NCBI RefSeq assembly: GCF_900176515.1
Contig: NZ_FWXV01000001.1
Coordinates: forward strand, 1,376,564-1,440,563
Direction: 5' to 3'
Source of the DNA: Kibdelosporangium aridum
Lineage (GTDB): Bacteria; Actinomycetota; Actinomycetes; Mycobacteriales; Pseudonocardiaceae
DNA length: 64,000 bases
The notes under the pieces were generated by a model. That model was not told the DNA's origin, did no database searches, and was given only the letters and a program-made list of their open reading frames with translations. A program made the translations under genes and the position numbers. This document shows positions 19,415 through 28,617 of this stretch, piece by piece; position 1 is the stretch's first letter; each line of letters opens with the position of its first letter.

Positions 19415-19760
19415 ATGCCGAGTTCGAAGCTGCTGCCGCTGGTGCTGTCCGATAACAAGCGTCAGGTGTTGGACGGATGGTCACGGCGGCGAACCACCGC
19501 ACAAGGGTTAGCCGTGCGTGCCAGGATCGTGCTCGCCTGTGCTGAAGGCGCATCGAATACCGAAGTGGCTCAACAGTTGCGGCTGAGCCGGACCACGGTG
19601 TCGACCTGACGAGCCAGGTTCACGCGAGACAGAATGGACGGTCTGATCAACGAACTGCGGCCTGGTCGGCCCCGCGCGATCACCGACGAGCGGAGGGCTT
19701 GGACTACTCTCGCCCTGGCGGCTTGGTCTGGACGTAGCGAGCACGCGATGGCATACTGAA
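19415..19760 (+). pseudogene. IS630-family transposase N-terminus with nonsense codon
   Basis: The frame opens MPSSKLLPLVLSDNKRQVLDGW and continues with TAQGLAVRARIVLACAEGASNTEVAQQLRLSRTTV, the typical helix-turn-helix start of IS630 transposases. A TGA at about 19606 replaces the Trp normally found after the TVS motif. The same frame then resumes RARFTRDRMDGLINELRPGRPRAITDER. The DDE catalytic domain is absent. It differs in sequence from the IS630 fragment at 8.2 kb, so at least two different insertions occurred in the region. Confidence 0.8.
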
Positions 19761-19839
19761 GCTACTCTTCTTTCAAGGTCGGCCAGTGATTCGATGCCGA
19801 CAGCGTTATTAGTGACACATACTTCTGCTAAGTGATGTG

Positions 19840-19867
19840 AGGGGCAGCGCTCATGGGCGCTGCCCCT
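19840..19867 (-). terminator. Hairpin terminator after the defence operon
   Basis: A perfect 11-bp inverted repeat (AGGGGCAGCGC / GCGCTGCCCCT) with a 6-base loop lies 10 bases beyond the stop of the S1-domain gene. There is no long T run, as is common for actinobacterial terminators. Confidence 0.7.
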
Positions 19868-19877
19868 CCGTACGTCA

Positions 19878-21086
19878 TCATGTGGTCTTGAGAATGATCC
19901 GACCTCTTGCCGCATTGGCGTCAACGATCTCAACATTGACTTTGTCACCGGTTTTCACCTGGCCGGAGGTGAACATCTCGCGGAATTCCATGCTCATTCT
20001 GTTCACGTTCAACAGGCCGACTCTGCCAGGTGGAAGCTTGATTAAGGCAAATCCTCGATCCTGAACAAGTCGCGTGATTGTTCCGGTGTATTCCGTGCCT
20101 GCCTTATATTCTGCCCAATCGCCGTCGACCTCGACCTGGCTGACGATGCGTTCTAATCTGAGGCTGACCTGTCGTTCGGCCTGGTCGATCCGTTGCACGG
20201 TTGCTTCAACCTGGTCACCCCGTTTCAATGAGACGGCGGGCAGCTGTGAACGTGGAACAAGACCGTTCACCCCGTGCGCGAGTGAAACGAACGCGCCGAT
20301 GTTCTCCTTGTATGCTTCGACTATTCCGATGAAGGTTGTCTCTTCTGGGTAGTCGGCCAAAATTTTTGGCCAAGGACTTTCCTGATTGGCGATCAGTGAG
20401 TACTGGGACTCGCCGTCCACGTCGACAATGAAGGCGCCGTTGAGACTCTGTCCCAGCCTGAAGTGCTTTCGCATATCTTTGATGACACGCGTGTGTGAAA
20501 CATAGGCAGGATGCAGGAATCCCATTCGGTTGTTAGCCGCATGCACGGTCACATAGGTTTCCGCGACGAACTCGACCACTGCGGGAACGGCTTCGACTTC
20601 ACCACCGACCAGAGGGATGATCATCGCCTCCTGGAGAGGCGCAGTCCTGGCAGCTCGAAGATTCGCTTCCAGGTCCCGGCTGAGCTTCAGTAGCCCGATT
20701 CCCTCTCGTGAGTATTCCACGGCCACGTACCTGGCCAGATCTACCGGCAGCGCAGACATGTCAGTCGTCAGTAGGAGGAGTCGCTTCCCGATCACATGCG
20801 CGAGTCCGATCTCATACATGACGTTTGGTGACAGGCCAGTGATCTCAGCGACGATTACCTCGGCTTCTTGTATCCCTTGCCACACTCTGTCTATCAACGG
20901 CTGAACGCCGAAGATGAAGTCCGCGCGCCGGGGCGTCATTTCGGCTGCGCTGATCGCTGGTTCGAGAACCTGCTTGTAGTGTTCATCCCAGTCGATGACT
21001 TGTCCATCATCGAGTGTCTTGGTGGCGTAGGGCATCAAGACGAAACACTGACCTTTTTGTGACCGGTGGTCCCGGCGAAAGATCAT
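19878..21086 (-). CDS. Deoxyribosyltransferase-like domain fused to two S1 RNA-binding domains
   Basis: A 402-residue soluble protein. Residues ~10-140 match the nucleoside 2-deoxyribosyltransferase-like/TIR-related fold: CFVLMPY at 14-20, AEVIVAEITGLSPNVMYEIGLAH with the putative catalytic Glu at E92. A linker (~150-245) is followed by an S1 OB-fold (~250-313, with FIGIVEAYKENIGAFVSL and GVNGLVPRSQL) and a second (~330-400, with YTGTITRLVQDRGFALIKL). S1 domains bind RNA or the ribosome, so the protein may couple RNA recognition to nucleoside or NAD-type chemistry. ATG at 21086 has GAGGAGG just upstream; a TTG at 21104 that overlaps the preceding stop by four bases is possible. Last gene of a three-gene operon ending in a hairpin terminator. 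Confidence 0.8.
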   Translation of the reverse strand: MIFRRDHRSQKGQCFVLMPYATKTLDDGQVIDWDEHYKQVLEPAISAAEMTPRRADFIFGVQPLIDRVWQGIQEAEVIVAEITGLSPNVMYEIGLAHVIGKRLLLLTTDMSALPVDLARYVAVEYSREGIGLLKLSRDLEANLRAARTAPLQEAMIIPLVGGEVEAVPAVVEFVAETYVTVHAANNRMGFLHPAYVSHTRVIKDMRKHFRLGQSLNGAFIVDVDGESQYSLIANQESPWPKILADYPEETTFIGIVEAYKENIGAFVSLAHGVNGLVPRSQLPAVSLKRGDQVEATVQRIDQAERQVSLRLERIVSQVEVDGDWAEYKAGTEYTGTITRLVQDRGFALIKLPPGRVGLLNVNRMSMEFREMFTSGQVKTGDKVNVEIVDANAARGRIILKTT

Positions 21087-21100
21087 CTGGCCTCCTCGAC

Positions 21101-23029
21101 TCAATTAATCATTGACATATCGTCATCTAAAAAAATACGTAGCTGTCCGGAAAGTTGGCCGAACGTCGCGAGGTCGACCGGATGTTTCATCTTGTCGAAG
21201 GCATCAACAACCAGTCGACAGCTGCGGCCGTCGTTGAGGTTGATTCTCGCCTTCTCGAACACGAAATCTTTAAAACTGGTCTGGCCGGTGAAGCCTGCTG
21301 AAACCCAGCTGTCGGCTTCGATGTCGAAGACCTGCGGATGTACAACCTGAAAGATATCCGACATGCCGTGCATGACGAGTCTGAGACGTTGCCCAAGATC
21401 TCCGTCGATGACGGCATGAAAAAGTCGAAGAAGTCCTAGATCTTCGCGCTTTCCGGCTTTGTATTCCTTAATCTCGTATCGCAGTTGACGCAACGCATAT
21501 TCCCGGCCTCGCAACCGGACTGTTTCATTGATGGTATTCCACTTCCGCGCTGCATGCTCCGCCGTCAGAGAATCGAACATGACGCCGAAGGGGGTGCCCA
21601 TCATTCGGTGCCAAATCGACGTCACCGCCAGATGGGCGCCATCCACGCCATGGAATGGGCTGAGCAATGCGTTTTTCTCGCTCAGTTCTGTATGGAACAG
21701 CCTGTTCAGAATCTCCACATCCCAGTGACCCTCAACATACAGAACTCGGGTTACCGAGAGGATCCCAGCACCATGCTGCGCGAGTGACTTGAGAAGCGAC
21801 TCAATCCCTGATGGGAGATCCGCACACTCGAAAGATCCGGGTGCGCTGAATGTGAGAAAGTCACACCCACCGACCAGCCGAGCGGCCAGATCCAGACGGT
21901 GGGTGACGACCATCGTCCGGCCAGCTTTCGCCTGGCTAGCCAGCGTGTGGCCAAGCAGGCGCGCCTCACTCGCGAACAGGTGGACCTCAGGTTCATCCAT
22001 CGCGACCCAAGCTGTTCGGGTACTGAATGGCCGCGGGAGCGCGGCAGGGAGGATCTCAGGCGGAACATCTCCCTTGAGCAAGCCAGTGTTAGATGACGTA
22101 AGTTGCAACATCGCCGCGTCGGATGCGCTCTGTGCCAACTCCCGCAGAGTCTCAAATACCGCAAGTCCTGACCATCTACTCATTGCCCGGCTGAGCGCGG
22201 TGAGGGGTAGAGTCATTCCGCCCACCGTGGCCTGCCATGAGAAATCATCCTCTGAGCTACATCTGAGCGAAGCGACAAATCCACACAGGAGTTCCAGTCG
22301 AGCGGAAGCTCGTTCACCGAGCACATGGGCAAATGCTCGTGCCAACGGAAGTAGTGAGATCGCCTGGTTGCGTTCATCGCTGGCGACGAGCGCATTTCCG
22401 TATAGCTTCATTCGGAGGCCGGCGGATTCAAAGACGTGCACCGCCCATTGTCGGAACGCTGACAATGTGATGGACTTCAGATCGTTCGCACGATCCGCGT
22501 CCAACGTCACCCATCGCTCTATCACCGGTTCCACGTGTTGCGGCGCGACAGGCACTGTGAACTGTGGATTGTGGAGATCATCGGCAGACGCCACGCTCAG
22601 CATGCCGGGTGTGTCAAGTCCTTGGAACTTTACGATCCAACGGAGGTCGGGTACAGCGAGTTTCTCGCGCCACCATGTCTTGTCATCGTTGCCGGCGCGC
22701 CAGGTTTCGCCACAATCTATTAGTGCTCGGTTCGACAGGTTATTCAAGGGGTCGGGGATGTGTCCTTCCAACCAAGCACGCTGATATGAGGCGTACGCGA
22801 CCAGCTTCCTGGGAACTTCCGCGAATACGCGCGGCGTTCGACGATCTACAATCGAATTCATGAGCCGGGTTTTGCCATGCCCGTTCGGGCCCGTGAGAAC
22901 GATGGAACGGCCGTTGTAAGGTACGTGTATTGATTCTCCGAACGGAGGACCAGGTGCGACAAGCCATCCTCTGAGGAATGATTCGCGAGGAAGGCTCGCA
23001 GTTTTTTCTGTTCCGTTAATGTTTGTCAA
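21101..23029 (-). CDS. OLD-like ABC-type ATPase with TOPRIM-like C-terminus
   Basis: A 642-residue protein. The ABC ATPase half has Walker A GPNGHGKT (47-54), a degenerate signature around ALSRAMSRW (278-286), Walker B WVAMDEPEVHL (341-351) and an H-loop VVTHR (374-378). The C-terminal half begins with VLYVEGHWDVEIL (429-441), whose Glu (E433) corresponds to the TOPRIM metal-binding glutamate of OLD nucleases; FDSLT around D486 may supply the aspartates. This suggests an ATP-regulated nuclease, although the TOPRIM part is shorter than usual and the D-x-D motif is not clear. The gene follows the NACHT-type gene by five bases and overlaps or nearly touches the next, so all three are co-transcribed. 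Known relatives act in Gabija/OLD-type phage defence. Confidence 0.78.
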   Translation of the reverse strand: MTNINGTEKTASLPRESFLRGWLVAPGPPFGESIHVPYNGRSIVLTGPNGHGKTRLMNSIVDRRTPRVFAEVPRKLVAYASYQRAWLEGHIPDPLNNLSNRALIDCGETWRAGNDDKTWWREKLAVPDLRWIVKFQGLDTPGMLSVASADDLHNPQFTVPVAPQHVEPVIERWVTLDADRANDLKSITLSAFRQWAVHVFESAGLRMKLYGNALVASDERNQAISLLPLARAFAHVLGERASARLELLCGFVASLRCSSEDDFSWQATVGGMTLPLTALSRAMSRWSGLAVFETLRELAQSASDAAMLQLTSSNTGLLKGDVPPEILPAALPRPFSTRTAWVAMDEPEVHLFASEARLLGHTLASQAKAGRTMVVTHRLDLAARLVGGCDFLTFSAPGSFECADLPSGIESLLKSLAQHGAGILSVTRVLYVEGHWDVEILNRLFHTELSEKNALLSPFHGVDGAHLAVTSIWHRMMGTPFGVMFDSLTAEHAARKWNTINETVRLRGREYALRQLRYEIKEYKAGKREDLGLLRLFHAVIDGDLGQRLRLVMHGMSDIFQVVHPQVFDIEADSWVSAGFTGQTSFKDFVFEKARINLNDGRSCRLVVDAFDKMKHPVDLATFGQLSGQLRIFLDDDMSMIN

Positions 23030-23034
23030 TATTC

Positions 23035-25452
23035 CTACTTAACCAATCGTTTCATGACTGATTCGATATTTGGTCCCGAAATTCCTTTCTTGACGAAATG
23101 GACTATTTCTGAGCGAATTTGCGGATCGCTGGAAAGTCTTATTGTCGGCCGTCCGTTGGCACTCAACTTGCCGGACATCACCATGTTTTCTGCCTGCAGT
23201 GCCCGATACAACCGCCGAACGACAAAGTCTCTTTCCTTGGGGTCGGTTCCGCCCATAAACGCGATCCAGCTGATCGAGTCGTCCACCGCAAAGTTGTGCT
23301 CACCGACCTTCCTCTTTACGAACTTCTCCAGCCGACCGTGCAGGATGTCCCTTGCCCACTCCCGAACGCTTTGCTCGTATCCGGTCCGCGCGATCAATTG
23401 ATCTTCGGGCGTCGTATTTGATTTATCAAAAACGGCCTTGATCTGAGGTTCGTACATCAGTTCGCCGTCTATTCGTACACTCCTGACTTCCGCCTCGGTA
23501 ATACTGTCAGGAAGCTGGCATGATCTGAAATCTGTCCTGCTTAAGATCGTTCCCAGTAAAGAACAATCGGACAGGTCGCATCGGTCGAAGTATGTCCCGG
23601 TCAAGTCGGTGCCCGCGAAACTCGCGCCTGTAAAAGTGATATTTGAGAAGCTGAGTTCCGATAGATTCAGGTGGTCTAGTGAGACGGTCAGCTCATCTGG
23701 AAGAAGAAACTTTTCGAGGCTGTTTGCCCGCAGAATGTGCAGCCTGAGGAGATTTCTTATCTTTTTGTCCTCATTGTTTGCGATACTTGCCAGGAGCCAA
23801 TCCCACGTCTCGGCAGGTAACGTTTTCGCTGCGGCGCGAAGAACTCCTTCGGGAAGATCTTTCGTATCGATCAACTTGATAGCCCGGCCACTCCTGTTGG
23901 TCAATTCTTTCGCTAGTGCTGTTCCCTGAAAGTAATCGCGCCACACCTGGTGTCTCATGGTGGTCAGTGCGTTAGGTCCGTCGACATCAGGTGAAAGAAA
24001 GTGATGGCTTGCCAGCTTCGACCAACTTTCAAGCAGTAAATCGTTGTCGACCGCTTCGGCTACAAGGACTTCAAGTGCTTCGCGGGTGTATCCAACGACT
24101 CCGGTATTCAATATCTCGAATGCGAGACCCTCCAGAAACGCTCGCTGCTGTTCGTCGGTAAACTCGTGTCCCTGTCTGCTGCGCTCGCGGCTGAATGCCC
24201 TCTTGACCAAGAACTCCAGACCGCCATGTTGCCGGACGTCCCTGATGGACCACTTGCCTTCGACGACGTCATTGGCGAATTCAGCAAGAAATATCGGGCT
24301 GCCCAGGATTGACATGGCCTCGTCGCTTTGCAGTACCTCCTGCGCACGTTCCAGACCGCGGTCGCGTCCGGAGCTGCCAGCAAGACGTTTTGCGAGGTAC
24401 CGTCGGGCCTGTTTCTTGTCGAACTGGTTGAGTTCCAGTATCTCAACTTCGGACTCGGCGAGCAGAGGATCGCCGACCTGGCCTACCACGTCCGTCGCAG
24501 TTCGGTAGAAGACCGAACGCGAGGTCAGAAGTATCCTGCTGTCAGGGCCGGCCTGTTGAACAAACTCGGCAACATTGTGCCGAGCGGTGTCCGGATCCGC
24601 TTCCATCATTTCGTCGTAACCGTCGAGAATGAACACCGCCCGGCCTAGGGATATAAGGTACTGGAACGCCTCGACTGTCAGCCGAGTGCGCCCGTGCCTA
24701 TTGAGAGCTTGCAGTATTAGCCCTGCGAACGACGTGTACGAGCGATATTCGCCAAATGCAATCAAAATTGGGACAGGCGGGCGTGTGGTCTGCGTCGTTC
24801 CATACAGTTGGCTCGACTGTTCATAGTTCGCTGCCATCTTGCTTGCCAGAACGTGCGTCACTTTGCTTTTGCCGTAGCCGGCTGGCGCGAGTACTATGCA
24901 TAGCCTCGGTGCAATGCCTCTGGCCCATTTTGTGAAGAGGTAGTCGCAAGCGTAAACACGGTCTGAGCCTTCAATGTTGGCCCACTGGTCTACAAAATCT
25001 TCGGTTGATAGCAATTGGGAGCTATTGTTGTCCGATTCCGGGCGCTTCCTTAGTAGGTCTTCGCAGATACTCCTGGGGCGCAGATGGCCGTCGAGAAATT
25101 CCGAAACTCTTACCACCCGTCGAACCTGTCCTCGGGTTAGCTGACGTAATCCTGCTTCCATCGACGCGAATGCATCCGGGATGATGAGGTCCGTTCTGGC
25201 AGGGTCGACCTCCGGCAACCTCAGGTTCGCCAAGAGCGCCTCAGTGACAACTTCCGCCATCGGCCCGTCGACAGTAAGGTAGGTGTTCACCAGTGAGTCG
25301 TCATCGTCGGCGAATACGTGATTCAGATGGTCGGAGCAGGAAGTGAGGCGAACGTTGATTTTTTGTGCTGTGAGAAACGCCTGTACCGTCTCGACAACTG
25401 GTTGATTCGTAACAGTATCTGTGTAACTGAGTTGCGCAGGATCAACGGCCAT
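23035..25452 (-). CDS. NACHT-type STAND NTPase with pentapeptide repeats
   Basis: An 805-residue protein, the first gene of the operon. The N-terminal ~160 residues have no recognised fold. The NTPase core follows: Walker A APAGYGKS (189-196), Walker B FILDGYDE (274-281) and an arginine sensor LLTSRS (308-313), the NACHT/STAND signature. A helical region follows, then pentapeptide repeats (about 595-645, A(D/N)LSxxxF-type, e.g. ASFAGTDLTGTYFDRCDLS). A small C-terminal alpha/beta or winged-helix domain is at ~690-805. Bacterial NACHT proteins are pathogen sensors of the NLR type. ATG at 25452 has GAGGAG five bases upstream; the frame stays open to 25557, giving 35 more residues if a weaker start is used. 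The effector is likely one of its two operon partners. Confidence 0.82.
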   Translation of the reverse strand: MAVDPAQLSYTDTVTNQPVVETVQAFLTAQKINVRLTSCSDHLNHVFADDDDSLVNTYLTVDGPMAEVVTEALLANLRLPEVDPARTDLIIPDAFASMEAGLRQLTRGQVRRVVRVSEFLDGHLRPRSICEDLLRKRPESDNNSSQLLSTEDFVDQWANIEGSDRVYACDYLFTKWARGIAPRLCIVLAPAGYGKSKVTHVLASKMAANYEQSSQLYGTTQTTRPPVPILIAFGEYRSYTSFAGLILQALNRHGRTRLTVEAFQYLISLGRAVFILDGYDEMMEADPDTARHNVAEFVQQAGPDSRILLTSRSVFYRTATDVVGQVGDPLLAESEVEILELNQFDKKQARRYLAKRLAGSSGRDRGLERAQEVLQSDEAMSILGSPIFLAEFANDVVEGKWSIRDVRQHGGLEFLVKRAFSRERSRQGHEFTDEQQRAFLEGLAFEILNTGVVGYTREALEVLVAEAVDNDLLLESWSKLASHHFLSPDVDGPNALTTMRHQVWRDYFQGTALAKELTNRSGRAIKLIDTKDLPEGVLRAAAKTLPAETWDWLLASIANNEDKKIRNLLRLHILRANSLEKFLLPDELTVSLDHLNLSELSFSNITFTGASFAGTDLTGTYFDRCDLSDCSLLGTILSRTDFRSCQLPDSITEAEVRSVRIDGELMYEPQIKAVFDKSNTTPEDQLIARTGYEQSVREWARDILHGRLEKFVKRKVGEHNFAVDDSISWIAFMGGTDPKERDFVVRRLYRALQAENMVMSGKLSANGRPTIRLSSDPQIRSEIVHFVKKGISGPNIESVMKRLVK

Positions 25453-25557
25453 GACTGCTCCTCGGCACTGCCTATCGCGCTCCAAATACGTCAACAGCGG
25501 ATCTCGTCCGCCTGACTTGTGGGGAGACGTCGCCATTGATGTACTGCCTGTTAACAA

Positions 25558-26241
25558 CGCCCGCTTGTCCTAGTGAACATTCACCCGATAGGACGAACTT
25601 CGCTACACGGCGAAATAACGTTATGTCATCCACGCTCCGCGTTCCATTGGTTTGGAGCTGGGGTTCGCGATGTTGGCGTCGAGCACATAGGTGCCGCAGC
25701 CCGGTTCGCCGGCCGCTGCGGCGAGCGACCGACCGGGTTAGTGGAGTTCCGCACCAGAACGGACATGCTCGCCATGCCGGGCATCATCCACAGTGAACTC
25801 GCTTATCGGGTGGACCCGAAGTACACCTGGATCGCGATCCTCTTGTGAGACACGGCCTAGCGAGTTGTCTTTGGCAGCCTAAAGGGCGCCCTCAACATCC
25901 GAGTCGAGGATGTTCTCTGGGGTCGGCTCTAGGGGCGCGGCTCGGACTCGACCAGGGCGCCGGGAGAGGGAACGGCACGTGCTTCGCGCTGCTAGACATC
26001 CGCGAGATCACCGGCTTGGATCATTGAGAGACCTGTGGAATCTGGGGGCGGGGACGAGTAGCGGGTCAAGACCGTGCTGCCCCGTGGCTGTAAGCAGCAG
26101 GGGTGCGCTCCACAGTGGCCGGTGCATTTGTCATCTTCGACTGTCCACATTTCGTTCTACCGGCCGGATGGCGACGGCGGCCAAGGCTGTGCGCAGTGCT
26201 GGGGCGGTCTGGTGCAAGCCGAGCTGGCTTGGGGTGACCGG
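25558..26241. other. Non-coding or relic stretch upstream of the NACHT operon
   Basis: About 680 bases without a gene I can support. The part nearest 25558 should contain the promoter of the minus-strand operon. On plus, an open stretch ending GIIHSELAYRVDPKYTWIAILL (stop near 25846) and another ending GNGTCFALLDIREITGLDH (stop near 26025) look protein-like but match nothing I recognise and have no starts. They are probably gene relics. Confidence 0.4.
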
Positions 26242-26504
26242 GACTGGTGCCGTTGGGAAGAGGTTGCAGGCGATGCAATCCTGGGAACAGCACAATTGGT
26301 GGTAGGTGTGCGCCACCCTCTACGGAGGACTGACATGTGCTCAATCGGGTTTCACGCTGAACGAACAGGAGCAAACCTCGAGCACGGGTGCGCGTCCAAC
26401 TACGCCGTACTGCATTGTGCTGCATCATACTGCTTTGATTACAATGGTCCTGACGTTCGTGTATTGTATAGTCGCAGGTCAGTGGTAGTGTCCGAATCGG
26501 ACTG
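26242..26504 (+). repeat. Copy 2 of the 262-bp dispersed direct repeat
   Basis: Second copy of the sequence at 7017-7278, same orientation, 19.2 kb away. Shared landmarks are GACTGGTGCCGTTGGGAAGA at the left end, the TGGTGGTAG stop of a coding tail, GAGGACTGACATG, an AT-rich promoter-like segment with TTGTATAGTCGCAGGTCAG, and the terminal palindrome GTCCGAATCGGAC. In this copy the coding tail can be read further upstream (AVRSAGAVWCKPSWLGVTG...), so the repeat carries the end of a gene and the regulatory region beyond it. No downstream gene on plus is left for this promoter to serve. Confidence 0.8.
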
Positions 26505-26705
26505 ACGGTGTGGGGGTCATGGTTAGTGTCCTCTCAGCTCCCCAGTGAGCTGCTTTCTCGATCTCGCTAGCCCGTGCAATTCAGGGCTGCGCGCGATCGG
26601 GTTTCCGTGGCCGAGGGCAGGGTGGCGTCATGTCAACACCCAGCCCGTCCCGCCCCATCGGGTAAGGCGCCGAACTCGCCTCGGAGACAATATCCTCAGC
26701 CGCGT

Positions 26706-27477
26706 TCAGGTCACTACGGCATCGAACCGCTGCACTTCCCCTGTCGTATCGGTTGACAGGTCGTTCGCGGCTTGTGTCTGAAACTCGGCTCGAAGGAGCT
26801 TCGCAAGCCGACGCGCCTGAGTGGTGCCTATGCGGAGTTGGACTCGCAATGTGTCGGCGGAAATCGGCTTGTGGTGAACCGCGCGATGTGCTGTGTCTTC
26901 GCGTCGTGCTTGTGCCAGAAGTGCTGCGGGGAAACGTTTCTGCCTTGTGGGTCGAACGCTTCCCTGCACGGTGGCTGCGTCACGGTCGGTATGACGGCCC
27001 GAGTCCGGTGGCTCTCACTGCCGACGTAGTGATCAGCGGTCGATGCTGTGCTTGCGCTGATCGCCTGTAGGAATCCGGGGCCTATCTCAGCCCGCCCGAT
27101 CAGGAGGAGCGGGCCTGCAGCATCGAACGCCGCCTTTCCGTACTCACCCGCCATAAGTGGATCTGCGACGTTCAACGCCAACGTGGCCACGGTCGCGAAG
27201 ATCAGCAGCCGACGGGCCGGCTGCAGCACGTTCGGGGAGGCGCCACTGAGTGCAAGGTGCCGAGTGCCCAACAGCAGCCGAGGATCGAAAGGTCGACCGT
27301 AGGCGCGACGAGCGGAGCCACCCAGACGGGCACTCCCAGGCGGAGGGCGAGGTTGAGGCATTGCCAAAGCCGAAGAGGAACGTGAGTCCAACGACCCATA
27401 ATCATGGTGATGGCCCGCGCAATGGCTGCTTGTTCGGTCGATGGCTGGCGTACAGAGTTGTGGTCCGTGGCGGTCAT
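26706..27477 (-). pseudogene. DUF2637 (SpdB-like) gene with two frameshifts
   Basis: The reading starts MTATDHNSVRQP and gives VWVAPLVAPTVDLSILG, shifts frame near 27250 to HLALSGASPNVLQPARRLL and NVADPLMAGEYGKAAFDAAGPLLLIG, then shifts again near 26950 to ARREDTAHRAVHH and ISADTLRVQLRIGTTQARRL. The order (membrane helices of the DUF2637 type, then a helix-turn-helix-like ISAETLRxxLRIG tail) is that of SpdB-like proteins of conjugative and integrative actinomycete elements. The two frameshifts disable it. Its tail is clearly related to the end of the second DUF2637 gene at 30976-31901. Confidence 0.75.
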
Positions 27478-27742
27478 CAGGCATCACCACGGGGGCAGTC
27501 CGCCTGGAAGAAGCCGGGATCACCCTTGACACGGTAGAGGTCGTCGTGCACCGACGGTATCGCTCGGCAGGACGTTGCTCAGATCGACGGTTTCTGGCGA
27601 TTACGCTCGCCTGAGGATATCGATGCTTCGTCCCGGACCGTGGTCTTCGTGGGTTGGCGTGGCCGTGACACCTGGATCCGTGGCCTGTATGCCGTTGGGG
27701 TGTTCTATTCAACGGGGTAGAGGCAAGGTGTTCGTTGGTTAC

Positions 27743-27782
27743 GACTGTGTCGGCATGTATGAGTCTGGATGCCGACACAGTC
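27743..27782. repeat. Perfect 14-bp inverted repeat, 12-base spacer
   Basis: Left arm GACTGTGTCGGCAT (27743-27756) and right arm ATGCCGACACAGTC (27769-27782) pair without mismatch. The element lies about 137 bases before the first gene of the methyltransferase-like/AbrB/integrase operon, with no T run after it. It may be an operator, a recombinase site or a transcript hairpin; an operator upstream of the operon is the simplest reading. Confidence 0.7.
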
Positions 27783-27918
27783 TTTCTGGGGCAATGGTCT
27801 GCGTCCGGACGCAGACTCGTGGCCGGCGAGCGTGATTCGATCGGATGGCGTGTCCAATCGAAACGGATGATTCGGACTTCATGGGTGAGTGTTGCCGTTC
27901 GCTACCCAGGAGTTCTCA

Positions 27919-28617
27919 ATGTCACGACATCCCCGCACTGCAACACATATGACGAAAGGTCGCGATCGTGGGGTCCCGTCTAAGGATGGCGCCTGTCGGC
28001 CACGAGGTCGGTTCGCCACGGTCTGGCCCTGCGCGCAGGAAGCTCAGGTGAGTGGAACCGGTGTGTTGGCTGGGTGGCTGCACAACGCAGTGATCAAGAT
28101 CGTTGCCACTTATTCCATGCCTGGTCACCGCGTGTTGTTGCTTGCCCCCAGCCCGGATGCTGTGTCGTCACCTCGGCGACCTGGGCGTTATGCGGGTCTG
28201 TTCGAAGCGGCATGGTCGGTGGCGCGGCTGGGCCGCGGCATCCAAACAGCGTTTGCCGCGCCGTACGTGGCGTCCGGCGAGAGCATGCCGCCCAACGGGT
28301 TGTTCAACGTGGTCATTCTGGCGGCAGATCCGCAGGTGCTCACGTCGATCCGGCCGACAAGGTGGTGTCGTTTGTTGGTGCCGGGTGGCGTTCTGGCGGT
28401 GGTCACCCACGGTCGGCGAACTATGCATGGGTTCTGGGATCCGGCCGATTCGCTGGTGTGGGCTGGGCGTGAGGATGGCCTGAAGTATGTCGATCGTATC
28501 GGGCTGTTGCAGGTGCCGGTTGACGGTGCCGTGCCCGGGCTGGCGGAGCCCGCAGTCCATGTTCGTGCTCACGCTGATCTGCACGTTTTCAGTGCTGACC
28601 GCGGTGGTGGCGCATGA
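27919..28617 (+). CDS. Degenerate SAM-methyltransferase-like protein A
   Basis: A 232-residue protein, first gene of a four-gene operon. The central part reads as a Rossmann methyltransferase: a HNAVIKIVATYSMPGHRVLLLAPSP segment where PGHRVLLL stands for motif I, FNVVILAADP for the acidic strand/motif IV, and RLLVPGGVLAVVTHG for the strand after it. The GxGxG loop and the [DN]PPY catalytic motif are missing, so catalysis alone seems unlikely. The ATG at 27919 has AGGAG six bases before it; the frame is open slightly further up without a site. Its TGA overlaps the next ATG by four bases. It resembles a DNA-methylase relative that has become a partner subunit. Confidence 0.6.
   Translation: MSRHPRTATHMTKGRDRGVPSKDGACRPRGRFATVWPCAQEAQVSGTGVLAGWLHNAVIKIVATYSMPGHRVLLLAPSPDAVSSPRRPGRYAGLFEAAWSVARLGRGIQTAFAAPYVASGESMPPNGLFNVVILAADPQVLTSIRPTRWCRLLVPGGVLAVVTHGRRTMHGFWDPADSLVWAGREDGLKYVDRIGLLQVPVDGAVPGLAEPAVHVRAHADLHVFSADRGGGA

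Noticed and set aside
26330..26505. Small peptide gene (ATG after GAGGACTGAC) inside the 262-bp repeat
   Set aside because: The ribosome-binding-site-like block is conserved in both copies, but the peptide sequences differ strongly and shift frame, so coding is not conserved.
27743..27782. Reading the 14-bp inverted repeat as a terminator
   Set aside because: No gene ends on either side within reach and there is no T run, so an operator or recombination site is more likely.
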